From NCBI RefSeq assembly GCF_000429625.1, contig NZ_KE386927.1:299160-363159 (forward strand): a stretch of DNA of 64,000 nt, in the 5' to 3' direction. Position numbers and translations under genes: made by a program. Each line of letters starts with the position of its first letter. Position 1 is the first letter of the stretch. Below are positions 15,718 through 24,941 of the stretch, piece by piece. The notes below the pieces were generated by a model. It was given only the letters and a program-made list of their open reading frames with translations. It searched no databases and had not been told where the DNA came from. Source of the stretch: Azospirillum halopraeferens DSM 3675 (GTDB taxonomy: Bacteria > Pseudomonadota > Alphaproteobacteria > Azospirillales > Azospirillaceae).

Positions 15718-18039
15718 ATGCCACGCACCGGCACCCGCTGGGTGAGCGGCTTCGCCGCTTTCGTGATCGCCCTCCTGATGTTCGCCGTGCCGCCGGCCGC
15801 GGCGCAGACGCCCGCCCTGCCCGGAACGCCGGCGGCGCCGGCCGCACCGGCCCCGGCCCCGGCCGATCCCGGCGTCCTGCAGATCGAGGCGATGATCGGC
15901 GCCCTGGAGGACCCGGTGGCGCGCGCCCGGCTGGTCGAACAGCTTCGCCTGCTGCTGGCCGCCCGCGGCGCTGCGGAAGGCGTGGCCGCGGCGGAGACGG
16001 CACAGGCACCGCCGGAGACGCTCGGCGCGCGCGCCCTGGCCTTTCTGGCCCAGCGGCTGGATCTGCTGAGCGGCCAGGTCGTCGCCATGTCCAACGCCTT
16101 CGCCGACCTGCCGGGGGTGCTGGAATGGGCCCGGCGCCAGATGGAGGACCCGTCGGCCCGCGACCGCTGGGTGCAGCTCATCGGCGAGCTGCTGCTGATC
16201 GTGACCGCGGGCCTGGTGGTGCAGAGCTTCATCCGCTGGCTGCTGCACACCCCGCGCCGGGCCATCGAGCAGCGGCGCCACGCCTCGCTGCTGGCCCGCA
16301 TTCCCTTCCTGGTGCTGCGCGCCCTGATCGAGCTGGCGCCGGTGGTGGCCTTCGGCATCCTCGGCTACGGCCTGCTGACGGTGAGCGCCCCGGCGCCGCG
16401 GGTGCGGCTGGTGGCGCTGGCCTTCATCAACGCCACGGTGATCGTCCAGGCCGCGCTGGTGATCGCCAGCTTCGTCTTCGCGCCGACGGCGCCGGGGCTG
16501 CGGCTGCTGCGCATGCGCGACGAGACCGCGGCCTACGCCTACATCTGGGTGCGCCGGCTGCTGGCGGTGGGGGTGTTCGGCTATTTCCTCACCGAGGGCG
16601 CCTATGTGCTTGGCCTGCCGCTGGGCGCCTACGGGGCGGTGCTGAAGCTGCTGGGGCTGGTGATTGCGGTGATGCTGATCATCCTGATCCTGCAGAACCG
16701 CAGCGCCGTGGCGGAGTGGCTGCGCGGCAACCCGCTGTCGGGCGGCGATCCCGATGCCACGGCGGAGCGCGAATCCGAAGGCGGGCGCGCCGTGCTGCGC
16801 AGCGCGCGGCGGCGCTTCGCCGACATCTGGCATGTGCTGGCCATCCTCTATGTGCTGGTCGCCTTCGGCGCCTGGATCCTGAACGTCTACGACGGCTTCG
16901 CCTTCCTGGCCCACGCGACGGTGCTGACGGTGCTGGTGCTGGCGGTCACGCGCCTGCTGGTCACCGGCGTCGACCGGCTGCTGCAACGGGGCTTCAGCGT
17001 CTCGCCGGACTGGCAGGAGCAGTTCCCCGGGCTGGAGGAGCGGGCCAACCGCTACGTGCCGATCCTGCACACGGTCCTGAAGACGGCGATCTGGGTGGTG
17101 GCGGCGGCGTCGCTGCTGGACGCCTGGGGCATCGACGCCACCGCCTGGCTGGCCACCCCGGCCGGGCAGCGGGTGCTGGGCAGCGTCGTCACCATCGCCC
17201 TGGTCTTCCTCGGCGCCGTCGTCGCCTGGGAAACCGTCAGCGCCGCCATCGAGCATTACCTGCTGCCGCAGGAGCTGCGCGGCACCCGGGTGGAGCGGTC
17301 GGCCCGCACGCGCACCCTGCTGCCGCTGCTGCGCAACGCCTTCCTGGTGCTGCTGGTCATCGTTGTCGGGCTGATCATCCTGTCGGAACTGGGCGTCAAC
17401 ATCGCCCCCCTGCTGGCGGGTGCCGGCGTGGTCGGCCTGGCCATCGGCTTCGGCTCGCAGACGCTGGTCAAGGACGTCATCACCGGCCTGTTCATCCTGT
17501 TCGAGGACACCATCTCGGTGGGTGACGTGGTCGACGTGGGCAACGGCCATTCGGGCGTGGTGGAGGCCATCTCCATCCGCACCATCCGCCTGCGCGACCT
17601 GTCGGGCAGCGTCCATTCCATCCCCTTCTCCTCGGTCACCACCATCAAGAACCTGACCAAGGACTTCTCCTTCGCCGTGTTCGACGTCAGCGTCGGCTAC
17701 GGCGAGGACCCCGACCGGGTGATCGAGGTGCTGCAGGAGATCGGGGCGGCCCTGCGTGACGATCCGGACTTCCGCTACGACATCCTGGAGCCGCTGGAGG
17801 TGCTGGGCGTCGACCGCTTCGCGGAATCGGGGGTCATCATCAAGGCCCGCTTCAAGACACGGCCGCTGAAGCAGTGGAACGTGGGGCGCGCCTTCAACAA
17901 GCGCATGAAGAAGCGCTTCGACGAGGTGGGCATCACCATCCCCTACCCGCACCTGAACCTGGTGGTGAACCGCGAGGGCGGCCGCCCGACGCTGCCGGCA
18001 CCGGCACCGGCACCGACTCCGGAACCGGGGACCGCGTGA
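15718..18039 (+). CDS. Large MscS-family mechanosensitive channel
   Basis: 773-aa inner-membrane channel releasing solutes under hypo-osmotic shock. It has a signal peptide (VIALLMFAVPPAAAQT), a periplasmic Pro/Ala-rich and helical region (about residues 30-145), then about ten hydrophobic segments. The MscS pore helix and first beta domain are NIAPLLAGAGVVGLAIGFGSQTLVKDVITGLFILFEDTISVGDVVDV (about residues 560-606). The C-terminal MscS cytoplasmic domain continues to about 755 (VGRAFNKRMKKRFDEVGITIPYPHLNLVV) and a Pro/Ala tail follows. Length and extra helices resemble the YbiO/MscM type rather than minimal MscS. Transcribed away from the MarR-GNAT gene. Confidence 0.93.
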   Translation: MPRTGTRWVSGFAAFVIALLMFAVPPAAAQTPALPGTPAAPAAPAPAPADPGVLQIEAMIGALEDPVARARLVEQLRLLLAARGAAEGVAAAETAQAPPETLGARALAFLAQRLDLLSGQVVAMSNAFADLPGVLEWARRQMEDPSARDRWVQLIGELLLIVTAGLVVQSFIRWLLHTPRRAIEQRRHASLLARIPFLVLRALIELAPVVAFGILGYGLLTVSAPAPRVRLVALAFINATVIVQAALVIASFVFAPTAPGLRLLRMRDETAAYAYIWVRRLLAVGVFGYFLTEGAYVLGLPLGAYGAVLKLLGLVIAVMLIILILQNRSAVAEWLRGNPLSGGDPDATAERESEGGRAVLRSARRRFADIWHVLAILYVLVAFGAWILNVYDGFAFLAHATVLTVLVLAVTRLLVTGVDRLLQRGFSVSPDWQEQFPGLEERANRYVPILHTVLKTAIWVVAAASLLDAWGIDATAWLATPAGQRVLGSVVTIALVFLGAVVAWETVSAAIEHYLLPQELRGTRVERSARTRTLLPLLRNAFLVLLVIVVGLIILSELGVNIAPLLAGAGVVGLAIGFGSQTLVKDVITGLFILFEDTISVGDVVDVGNGHSGVVEAISIRTIRLRDLSGSVHSIPFSSVTTIKNLTKDFSFAVFDVSVGYGEDPDRVIEVLQEIGAALRDDPDFRYDILEPLEVLGVDRFAESGVIIKARFKTRPLKQWNVGRAFNKRMKKRFDEVGITIPYPHLNLVVNREGGRPTLPAPAPAPTPEPGTA

Positions 18040-18046
18040 TGGTCCA

Positions 18047-18886
18047 TCACGTCACCCGCGCCGCGCCGTGGCGCGGGTCCAGCAGGTCGCGCAGCCCGTC
18101 CCCCAGCAGGTTGAGGCCCAGCACCGCCACCGCGATGGCCGCACCGGGAAACACCGCCTGGAGCGGGCTGGTGAACAGGTGGGTCTGGGCGTCGCCCAGC
18201 ATCCGGCCCCAGCTCGGCGCCGGCGGCTGGACGCCCAGGCCGAGGTAGCTCAGGGCCGCCTCGTTGAGGATGGCGACGGCGAACAGGATGGTCGCCTGCA
18301 CGACGATCACCCCGGCCACGTTGGGCAGCACATGCACCAGCGTCGCCCCGCCGGGCCCGCGCCCCAGCGCCAGGGCGGCCCGCACGAACTCCCGCCGCCA
18401 CACCTGGCGGGCGGCCCCGCGGGTGACGCGGGCCAGCACCGCCGCGTTGAAGGCGCCGATGGCCAGCACGGCGTTCAGCGCCCCCGGCCCCAGCAGCGCC
18501 GTCAGCAGGATGGCCGTGAGCACGGCGGGAAAGGCGAACAGCAGGTCGGCGCCGCGCGCCACCGCCTCGTCCCCCCAGCCCGGCCGGGCCGCCGCCGCCA
18601 GGCCCAGCGGCACCCCGACCGCCAGGCCGACGGCCACCGCGGCGGCGGCCACCGCCAGGGAATGGCGCGCCCCCGCCATCAGCATCGACAGCACGTCGCG
18701 CCCGAAGTGGTCGGTGCCCAGCCAGTGCCCCGGACCCGGCGGCCGCAACCGCGCCAGCACGCGGACGCGCTCCGGCTCATGCGGGGTCCAGACCAGCGAC
18801 AGCAGCGCCACCGCGACCACCAGCAGGGTCAGCACCCCCCCGGCCACCAGGCTCGGCGGCCAGCTCCGCCGCGGCGGGGCCGTCAC
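18047..18886 (-). CDS. ABC transporter permease, dipeptide/oligopeptide type (DppC/OppC-like)
   Basis: 279-aa inner-membrane permease. About six hydrophobic segments start with LVAGGVLTLLVVAVALLSLVW. A DppC-type periplasmic motif GHWLGTDHFGRDVLSMLMAGAR and the EAA-loop region RREFVRAALALGRGPGGATLVHVLPN are present. The GTG start at 18884-18886 overlaps the upstream permease stop (GTGA), indicating translational coupling. It ends seven nt from the convergent mscS stop. No ATPase genes follow in the window, so the ATPases must be supplied from elsewhere. Confidence 0.92.
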   Translation of the reverse strand: MTAPPRRSWPPSLVAGGVLTLLVVAVALLSLVWTPHEPERVRVLARLRPPGPGHWLGTDHFGRDVLSMLMAGARHSLAVAAAAVAVGLAVGVPLGLAAAARPGWGDEAVARGADLLFAFPAVLTAILLTALLGPGALNAVLAIGAFNAAVLARVTRGAARQVWRREFVRAALALGRGPGGATLVHVLPNVAGVIVVQATILFAVAILNEAALSYLGLGVQPPAPSWGRMLGDAQTHLFTSPLQAVFPGAAIAVAVLGLNLLGDGLRDLLDPRHGAARVT

Positions 18887-19830
18887 GCCGCCCCCCGCGG
18901 CCGCGGGTCGATGGCGGCGTGGGCGGCGTCCACCAGCAGGTTCACCGCCACCACGAACAGCGCCAGCAGCACCACCACGTCGCGCACCACCACCAGGTCG
19001 CGCTGGCCCACCGCCTGGTAGACAAGCCGCCCCAGGCCGGGTAGCTGGAAGACGTTCTCCACCACCACCGCCCCGCCGACCAGAAAGGCGAACTGCAACC
19101 CCAGGATCGTCACCACCGGCACCAGGGCGTTGGGCAGCACATGGCGCCCCAGCACCGCCCGCCGGCCCAGCCCCTTGGCGCGGGCGGTGCGCACATAGTC
19201 CTCGCGCAGGGTGTCCAGCACCGCGGCCCGCGTCACCCGCGCCAGGATCGCCGCCTCCGGTACCGCCAGGGCCACCGCCGGCAGCAGCAGCGCCGTCAGG
19301 GCCGGCCCCGCCCCGGCCGACCAGCCGGGAAACCCGCCGGCCGGCAGCCATCCCAGCTCCACGGCGAAGACCAGGATCAGCAGGATGGCGAACCAGAAGC
19401 CCGGCACCGCGATGCCCAACTGGCCGAACGCCATGACCGCCCAGTCCCCCGCCCGCCCGTGCCGGGACGCCGCGAACAGGCCGAGCGGCAGCGCCAGCAG
19501 CGTCGACAGGGCCAGCGCCCCCAGGGCCAGCGGCACGGTGATCACCAGCCGCTCCGCCACCAGCTCCGCCACCGGGCGGTTGTAGGTGACGCTGACGCCG
19601 AGATCGCCGGTGAGCAGCCCGCCGATCCACTCCGCGTAGCGCACCGGCGCCGGCCGATCGAGGCCGAGCTGGGCGCGCAGCGCCTCCAGCGTGTCGGGGC
19701 GCGCCTCGGTCCCCAGCATCAGCAGGGCCGGGTCGCCGGGCACCACCTCCAGCACCACGAACACCGCCACCGTGGCGAGCCACGCGGTGAAGGCCAGCGA
19801 CAGCAGGCGGCGGACGAGGAAGGCGGTCAC
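18883..19830 (-). CDS. ABC transporter permease, dipeptide/oligopeptide type (DppB/OppB-like)
   Basis: 315-aa permease starting GTG (MTAFLVRRLLSLAFTAWLATVAVFVVLEVVPGDPA), the family-typical N-terminal helix with the PGDPA turn. It has about six membrane spans and the EAA loop DYVRTARAKGLGRRAVLGRHVLPNAL. It lies between the substrate-binding protein (seven-nt gap) and the second permease (four-base overlap). Probably imports peptides or related small solutes; the substrate cannot be told from sequence. Confidence 0.93.
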   Translation of the reverse strand: MTAFLVRRLLSLAFTAWLATVAVFVVLEVVPGDPALLMLGTEARPDTLEALRAQLGLDRPAPVRYAEWIGGLLTGDLGVSVTYNRPVAELVAERLVITVPLALGALALSTLLALPLGLFAASRHGRAGDWAVMAFGQLGIAVPGFWFAILLILVFAVELGWLPAGGFPGWSAGAGPALTALLLPAVALAVPEAAILARVTRAAVLDTLREDYVRTARAKGLGRRAVLGRHVLPNALVPVVTILGLQFAFLVGGAVVVENVFQLPGLGRLVYQAVGQRDLVVVRDVVVLLALFVVAVNLLVDAAHAAIDPRPRGAA

Positions 19831-19837
19831 TGCGGAC

Positions 19838-21349
19838 TCAGTTCCGCCAGCGCACGCCGGTGATGTCGTTGGCCTGCAGCGGGCGGTTCTGCCAGGTGCC
19901 CTCCAGCCCCGCCTTCTCCACCGTCACGATGGGGAGCTGGAACAGGAAGGCGTTGACCGCGTCCTCGGCGATCACCCGCTGGGCGTCGCCGTACAGGGCG
20001 TTGCGGTGCCCCTCGTCGCGGGTGGTCTCCAGCTCCGCCATCAGCGCGTCGAATCGCGCGCTGCGGTAGCCGAAGTAATAGTCGGGGCGCCCGTAGATGT
20101 CGATGTCCAGCGGTTCGGTGTGGGCGATGACGGTGAGGTCGTAGTCGCCGGCGCGGAACACCCGCTCCAGCCAGGGCGCCCACTCCGTGTTCTCCACCGA
20201 CACCCGCACCCCCACGTCGGCGAGCATGGCGGCGATCAGTTCGCCGGAGCGCCGGGCGTAGATGGGCGGCGGCAGCTTCAGCGTCGCGCTGAAACCCCCG
20301 GGATGGCCGGCCTCCGCCAGCAGGGCGCGGGCGCGGTCGGGATCGTAGGGGTAGAGGCCGGTGAGATCCACGTAGCCGGCCCGGTGCGGCGCGAAGTGGC
20401 TGCCGATGGGCGGGGCGATGCCGGCGGTCACCGCCTCGATCACGGCCGCGCGGTCGATGGCATGGGCCAGCGCCCGGCGCACCCGCACGTCGTCGAAGGG
20501 CGGGCGGGCGTTGTTGATGGCCATCAGCGTCTCCCCCTCGCCGCTGCCCGTCTTCACGCGGAACCGCTGGTCGTTGCGGAAACGATCGAGCGCTTCGAAG
20601 GTGTTGAACTGGGGAAACGTGTCGACGTCGCCGGCCATCAGCGACGCCACCTGCGCAGCGGGGTCGGCGATGAAGCGGAAGGTGACGCGGTCGAGGGCCG
20701 GCGCCGGCCCGTCATAGTCGGGGTTGCGTTCCAGCTCCACCCGGTCGCCGGCCACCCAGCGGGCGAAGCGGAAGGGGCCGGTGCCCACCGGCTTCTGCTT
20801 GTTGGTGGCGGCGCTTTCCGGCGCCACGATCACCGCGTCGCCCTGCGCCATATGGAAGAGGAACAGGCCGTCGGGGCGGGTGAGGTGCACCACCACGGTC
20901 AGCGGGTCGGGCGTCTCCACCCGGTCGATGGTGGCGAAATAGCCCTTCTGGGCGTTCACCGAGTCGGCGGCCCGGGCGCGGTCGAGGGAGAACTTCACAT
21001 CGGCCGAATCGGCGGCGGTGCCGTCGTGGAAGCGTGCACCGGGGCGCAGGCGGAAGGTGTAGGAGAGGCCGTCGTCGGACACCCCCCACTCCTCGGCCAA
21101 GGCGTAGACGAGGCCGCCGTCGGAGTCGATTCGCAGCAGCGGTTCGAACAGGTTGGCGTAGACCACCTCGTCGATGGCCCCGGCGGCCCCGGCCGTCGGG
21201 TCGAGGTGCGGCGGTTCGAGCTGCATGCCGACCACCAGGTCCCGCCGCGCCTCGGCCGCCGCCGCACCCGGCAGCGCCGCCGTCAGCGCCGCCGCGGCCC
21301 ACGCGGCAACCAGCACCGCCGCCCGCACCCCGCCGTTCCAACCCGCCAT
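19838..21349 (-). CDS. ABC transporter substrate-binding protein, family 5 (peptide/nickel type)
   Basis: 503-aa periplasmic receptor. The signal peptide ends near AALPGAAAAEA. Family 5 landmarks: LVVGMQLEPPHLDPT, VVYANLFEPLLR, LAEEWGVSDDGLSYTFRLRPGARFHDG, VGTGPFRFARWVAGDRVELERNPDY and DVRVRRALAHAIDRAAV. ATG 21347-21349 follows GGAGGACAGGCT; the longer upstream ORF lacks a ribosome site. First gene of the three-gene import operon. Confidence 0.94.
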   Translation of the reverse strand: MAGWNGGVRAAVLVAAWAAAALTAALPGAAAAEARRDLVVGMQLEPPHLDPTAGAAGAIDEVVYANLFEPLLRIDSDGGLVYALAEEWGVSDDGLSYTFRLRPGARFHDGTAADSADVKFSLDRARAADSVNAQKGYFATIDRVETPDPLTVVVHLTRPDGLFLFHMAQGDAVIVAPESAATNKQKPVGTGPFRFARWVAGDRVELERNPDYDGPAPALDRVTFRFIADPAAQVASLMAGDVDTFPQFNTFEALDRFRNDQRFRVKTGSGEGETLMAINNARPPFDDVRVRRALAHAIDRAAVIEAVTAGIAPPIGSHFAPHRAGYVDLTGLYPYDPDRARALLAEAGHPGGFSATLKLPPPIYARRSGELIAAMLADVGVRVSVENTEWAPWLERVFRAGDYDLTVIAHTEPLDIDIYGRPDYYFGYRSARFDALMAELETTRDEGHRNALYGDAQRVIAEDAVNAFLFQLPIVTVEKAGLEGTWQNRPLQANDITGVRWRN

Positions 21350-21498
21350 AGCCTGTCCTCCCCCCGATCCCGGCTGTTTCGCGCGGATGATGCGGTGCAC
21401 GGGGCGGGAGTTCAAGACCGCAGGGCGCCGGCCGCCGGCCGGGGCGGGGCCCGACGCCGGGGAGATCGTTGCGTTAGCGGAACGGAATGCGCCCCCGC

Positions 21499-22236
21499 TC
21501 AGCAGCCCTCGGCCATGTCGTAGAGGGCGTCCATCCCGGCGATCTGGATCTTGTTACCTTCTTGCAACGAGATGATGCCGGCGGTCTTGAGCTGGGTGAA
21601 GGTCCGACTCACCGTCTCGGTGGTCAGGCCCAGATAGTCGGCGATGTCGGCCCGGCTCATCGGCACATGGACCGGGTTGTCCTTGTGGCCGCGCCGGGCG
21701 GCGCGCTGGGACAGCATCAGCAGGAAGGAGCAAATCTTCTCCTTCGCGGTCTTGCGTCCCAGCAGCAGCATCTGGTCCTGGGCGGCCGCCAGTTCGTTGG
21801 ACGCCATGGAGAACAGCCGCCGCTGCATCTTGGGAAACTCGTCCAGCAGCGCCTCCAGCTTCTTGCGCGGGAAGCGGCACAGCGTGCAGCCGGTGACCGT
21901 TTCGGCCGTGTAAGCATAGCTTTCGTTCAGCGCCAGGCCGATGAAGTCGCCGGTGATGAGGAAGCCGGTGATCTGGCGCCGACCGTCGGGCAGCAGCTTG
22001 TACAGCTTCACCGTTCCCGACGTGACGTTGTAGAGGGCGTCGGCCGCGTCGCCCTCCCCGAAGATGGTGTGGTTGGCCTCGATGCGGACGGTCTGCAGGA
22101 TGTCGGCGAGACGGCGCAACTCCTCCGGGTCGAGCGCGGCACAGACCGTCAGGCTGCGCACGGGGCAGGCACCGCAAGGATTCATCTCGATCGTTGCGCT
22201 CTTGTCGCGAGCGCGGCCCTGGTCAAAGGGAGGCAT
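21499..22236 (-). CDS. fnr: FNR-type oxygen-responsive regulator (Crp/Fnr family)
   Basis: Global anaerobic or microaerobic activator, 245 aa. The N-terminal Cys set is C21-X2-C24-X7-C32 (NPCGACPVRSLTVC), with further Cys in GCTLCRF; this arrangement binds the O2-labile [4Fe-4S] cluster of FNR/FnrN. The cyclic-nucleotide-like beta barrel includes GEGDAADALYNVTSGTVKLYKLLPDGRRQITGFL. The HTH ADIADYLGLTTETVSRTFTQL carries the E-xx-SR recognition pattern for TTGAT half sites. It lies directly downstream of the cco/fix genes. FNR-like boxes occur upstream of ccoN and ccoG, its likely targets. Confidence 0.93.
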   Translation of the reverse strand: MPPFDQGRARDKSATIEMNPCGACPVRSLTVCAALDPEELRRLADILQTVRIEANHTIFGEGDAADALYNVTSGTVKLYKLLPDGRRQITGFLITGDFIGLALNESYAYTAETVTGCTLCRFPRKKLEALLDEFPKMQRRLFSMASNELAAAQDQMLLLGRKTAKEKICSFLLMLSQRAARRGHKDNPVHVPMSRADIADYLGLTTETVSRTFTQLKTAGIISLQEGNKIQIAGMDALYDMAEGC

Positions 22237-22355
22237 GGCGGGCTTGGCCCCTGACGTCCACGGCCCCCATCATGGTCACAAACCCGACGGATCGCAACCG
22301 AACTCGCACACAACCGCACGGGTCGCCTCCGCCGGGGCGGCCCGTGCGGCCGATT

Positions 22356-22544
22356 CTACCGCCGGGTCCCGCGGTTGTCACCGCCGCGCCGCGGACCGGC
22401 GGCGCTGTCGTCGTCGAACAGGATGCGGTGGGCGGCGCCGTCCAGGTCGTCAAACTGACCGGACTTCAGAGCCCACAGGAACGCCCCGAGGCCCAGCAGG
22501 CCCAGTGTCAGCGCGATGGAGATGAGATACAGCAGTTCGGTCAT
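22356..22544 (-). CDS. ccoS: CcoS/FixS, cbb3 oxidase maturation protein
   Basis: 62-aa membrane protein needed to insert redox cofactors into cbb3 oxidase. ATG at 22542-22544. One transmembrane helix (LLYLISIALTLGLLGLGAFLWAL) followed by the family signature KSGQFDDLDGAAHRILFDDD, then a short basic tail. The first 95 nt lie inside the 3' end of ccoI in another frame, an unusually long overlap. Confidence 0.94.
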   Translation of the reverse strand: MTELLYLISIALTLGLLGLGAFLWALKSGQFDDLDGAAHRILFDDDSAAGPRRGGDNRGTRR

Positions 22545-24927
22545 GAGCCGTTTCCCTGACAACCGCCCCGCGGCCCAGCCGCAGGGCGTTGGCGATCACG
22601 ATGAGCGAGGAGGAGGACATGGCCAGCGCCGCCAGCAGCGGCGTCAGCATCCCGGCCATGGCCAGCGGCACGGCGAAGACGTTGTAGAGGATGGCAAGGC
22701 CGAAGTTCTGCCGGACCAGCCGGCCGGAACGGCGCGCCACCTCCACCGCTTCGAGGATGGGGCGCAGGCGCACGCCCTGGAACACCACGTCGGCGGCGGT
22801 CTGGCTGACGTCGACGGCGGTGGACGGCGACATGGACACGGTGGCCGCCGCCAGGGCGGGGGCATCGTTCAGGCCGTCGCCGACCATCAGCACCTGCCGC
22901 CCGGCGGACATCATCCCCGCCAGCACCGCGGACTTGTCGGCCGGCGACTGCTCCGCCTTCCAGTCGGCGATGCCGAGGCTCGCCGCCACCGCGGCCACCA
23001 CCTCGCGGCGGTCGCCCGACAGCAGCGTGACGGCGATGCCGCGCGCCTTCAGGCCGGCGACCACGGCGGCCGCATCGGCGCGCGGCGCGTCGACGAAGCC
23101 GATGCGCACCGGCGTGCCGCCCGGCCGGGCCAGCCACAGCTCCGGCCCCGGCACGCCGTCGGCCACCGCCGTGTCGGCGGCGACGCCGGTGAAGCGGCGG
23201 CTGCCCAGGCGCACCTCGCCGTCGGGCGTGTCGAGGGCCAGGCCGGCCCCCGGCACCTCGCGCACCCCGACGGCCACCGGAACGGCGGGTGCCGCGGCGG
23301 ACAGGGCGCGGGCCAGCGGGTGGCGGCTGGCCCCGGCCAGCGACGCCGCCAGCCGCAGGTCGGCCTCGGCCACCCCGGCCAGGCGCGGCACCGGCCGGCC
23401 TTCGGTCAGGGTACCGGTCTTGTCGAACACCACGGTGTCGACGGTCGCCAGACGCTCCAGCGCCGTCGCCGTCTTCATCAGGATGCCCTGGCGCATCAGC
23501 CGACCCGACGCCACCACCTGCACCACCGGCACCGCCAGGGCCAGGGCGCAGGGGCAGGTGATGATGAGCACGGCGACGGCGTTCATCAGGGCCACCTGCC
23601 AGGGCGCCTCCATCAGCAGGGTCCAGCCGAGGAAGGTGACCAGGGCCGCCAGATGGACCACCGGCGCATAGCCGCGCGACACCCGGTCGGCGATGGCGAC
23701 GTAGCGGGCACGGCCCTGCTCCGCCACCTCCATCATGCGCACGATCTCGGCCAGCAGCGTGCCCTCGCCCACCGCCGTCACCGTCAGGCGCAGCGGCGCG
23801 GTGAGGTTCAGCATGCCGGCGAACACGCCGTCGCCGGGTCGCACCGCCCCCGGAACGCTCTCGCCGGTGATCAGCGAGGTGTCCAGGTCCGAGACGCCGT
23901 CGAGGACGCGGCCGTCGACGGGAATGCGCTCGCCCACCGCGATCAGCACGGTGGCCCCCGTCTCCACCCGTTCCGGGGGCAGCACGGCGGTACGGCCGTC
24001 GGGCTGCACCACGGTGACCGCGGTCGCCTGAAGCCCCAGCAGTTGTTCCGCCGCGGAGCGCGCCCGGCCGCGCGCCCGCTGATCCAGGTAGCGGCCGATC
24101 AGCAGGAAGAACAGCAGCATCACCGCGCCGTCGAAATAGGCGTGGGGGCCGCTGTTGATGGTTTCGAACAGGCTCATGGCCGTGGCCAGCACCACGCCCA
24201 CGGTGATCGGCACGTCCATGTTGGTGCGCCGGCGCGCCAGCGCCGCGAAGGCGGAGCGGGCGAAGGGCCGGATGGCGTAGGCGATGGCCGGCAGGCAGAT
24301 CAGGGCCGACAGCCAATGCATCAGGTCACGGGTCGCCGGGCCCATGCCCTGGCTGTGCCCGGCCCACACCGACACCGACAGCAGCATGACGTTGCCGGCG
24401 GCGAAGCCGGCCACCGCCATGGCGCGCAGCAGTTCGGTCTCGCTCTTCTTCTGGGCGGAACCGAGGCGTTCGGGATCAAAGGGCACGGCGCGGTAGCCGA
24501 GGCCGGTGATGGCGCCGACCAGGGCGTTGGCGTCCGTCTCCGCCGGCCGCCAGCGGATGGTCAGGCGGCGGGTCGTCATGTTGAGGCGGGCCTGCTCCAC
24601 GCCCGGCCGGCGGCCGAGCACCGTCTCGATCAGCCAGACGCAGGCCGCGCACTGCAGCCCGTCGATCATCAGGTGCAGGGTGGCGGTGCCGTCCGCCTCC
24701 GCCCGGGCGTGGGGTGCGTAGTCGATGGCCGGCGCGTCGGCATCGGGGCGCAGCGGCCGCGCCGACGGATCGACGCAGCGCCGCTCGTAATAGCGTTCCA
24801 GTCCCAGCCCGCGCACCGTGTCGTAGGCGGCGGCGCAGCCGGTGCAACAGAACGCACCGCCATCCCCGCCGATCACCGGCTCCGCGCCGGGGGGAAGCGG
24901 CTGTCCGCAGTGGAGGCAATCGCCCAT
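22450..24927 (-). CDS. ccoI: CcoI/FixI, copper-translocating P1B-type ATPase for cbb3 assembly
   Basis: Inner-membrane Cu pump supplying copper to the cbb3 oxidase. 825 aa from ATG 24927. Cys-rich N-terminus (CLHCGQPL, FCCTGC), a heavy-metal domain (GLQCAAC, Cys93/96), then membrane helices. Transport motif TCPCALALAVP, phosphorylation motif DKTGTLTEG, and hinge motif GDGLNDAPAL. The usual family end (SSSSLIVIANALRL) is followed by about 38 extra residues (GRGAVVRETAHDRTAVSHLH... VRSV) read through the start of ccoS. This tail may be a by-product of the overlapping frame. Confidence 0.95.
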   Translation of the reverse strand: MGDCLHCGQPLPPGAEPVIGGDGGAFCCTGCAAAYDTVRGLGLERYYERRCVDPSARPLRPDADAPAIDYAPHARAEADGTATLHLMIDGLQCAACVWLIETVLGRRPGVEQARLNMTTRRLTIRWRPAETDANALVGAITGLGYRAVPFDPERLGSAQKKSETELLRAMAVAGFAAGNVMLLSVSVWAGHSQGMGPATRDLMHWLSALICLPAIAYAIRPFARSAFAALARRRTNMDVPITVGVVLATAMSLFETINSGPHAYFDGAVMLLFFLLIGRYLDQRARGRARSAAEQLLGLQATAVTVVQPDGRTAVLPPERVETGATVLIAVGERIPVDGRVLDGVSDLDTSLITGESVPGAVRPGDGVFAGMLNLTAPLRLTVTAVGEGTLLAEIVRMMEVAEQGRARYVAIADRVSRGYAPVVHLAALVTFLGWTLLMEAPWQVALMNAVAVLIITCPCALALAVPVVQVVASGRLMRQGILMKTATALERLATVDTVVFDKTGTLTEGRPVPRLAGVAEADLRLAASLAGASRHPLARALSAAAPAVPVAVGVREVPGAGLALDTPDGEVRLGSRRFTGVAADTAVADGVPGPELWLARPGGTPVRIGFVDAPRADAAAVVAGLKARGIAVTLLSGDRREVVAAVAASLGIADWKAEQSPADKSAVLAGMMSAGRQVLMVGDGLNDAPALAAATVSMSPSTAVDVSQTAADVVFQGVRLRPILEAVEVARRSGRLVRQNFGLAILYNVFAVPLAMAGMLTPLLAALAMSSSSLIVIANALRLGRGAVVRETAHDRTAVSHLHRADTGPAGPRGVPVGSEVRSV

Positions 24928-24941
24928 CGGCCTTGACCCGT

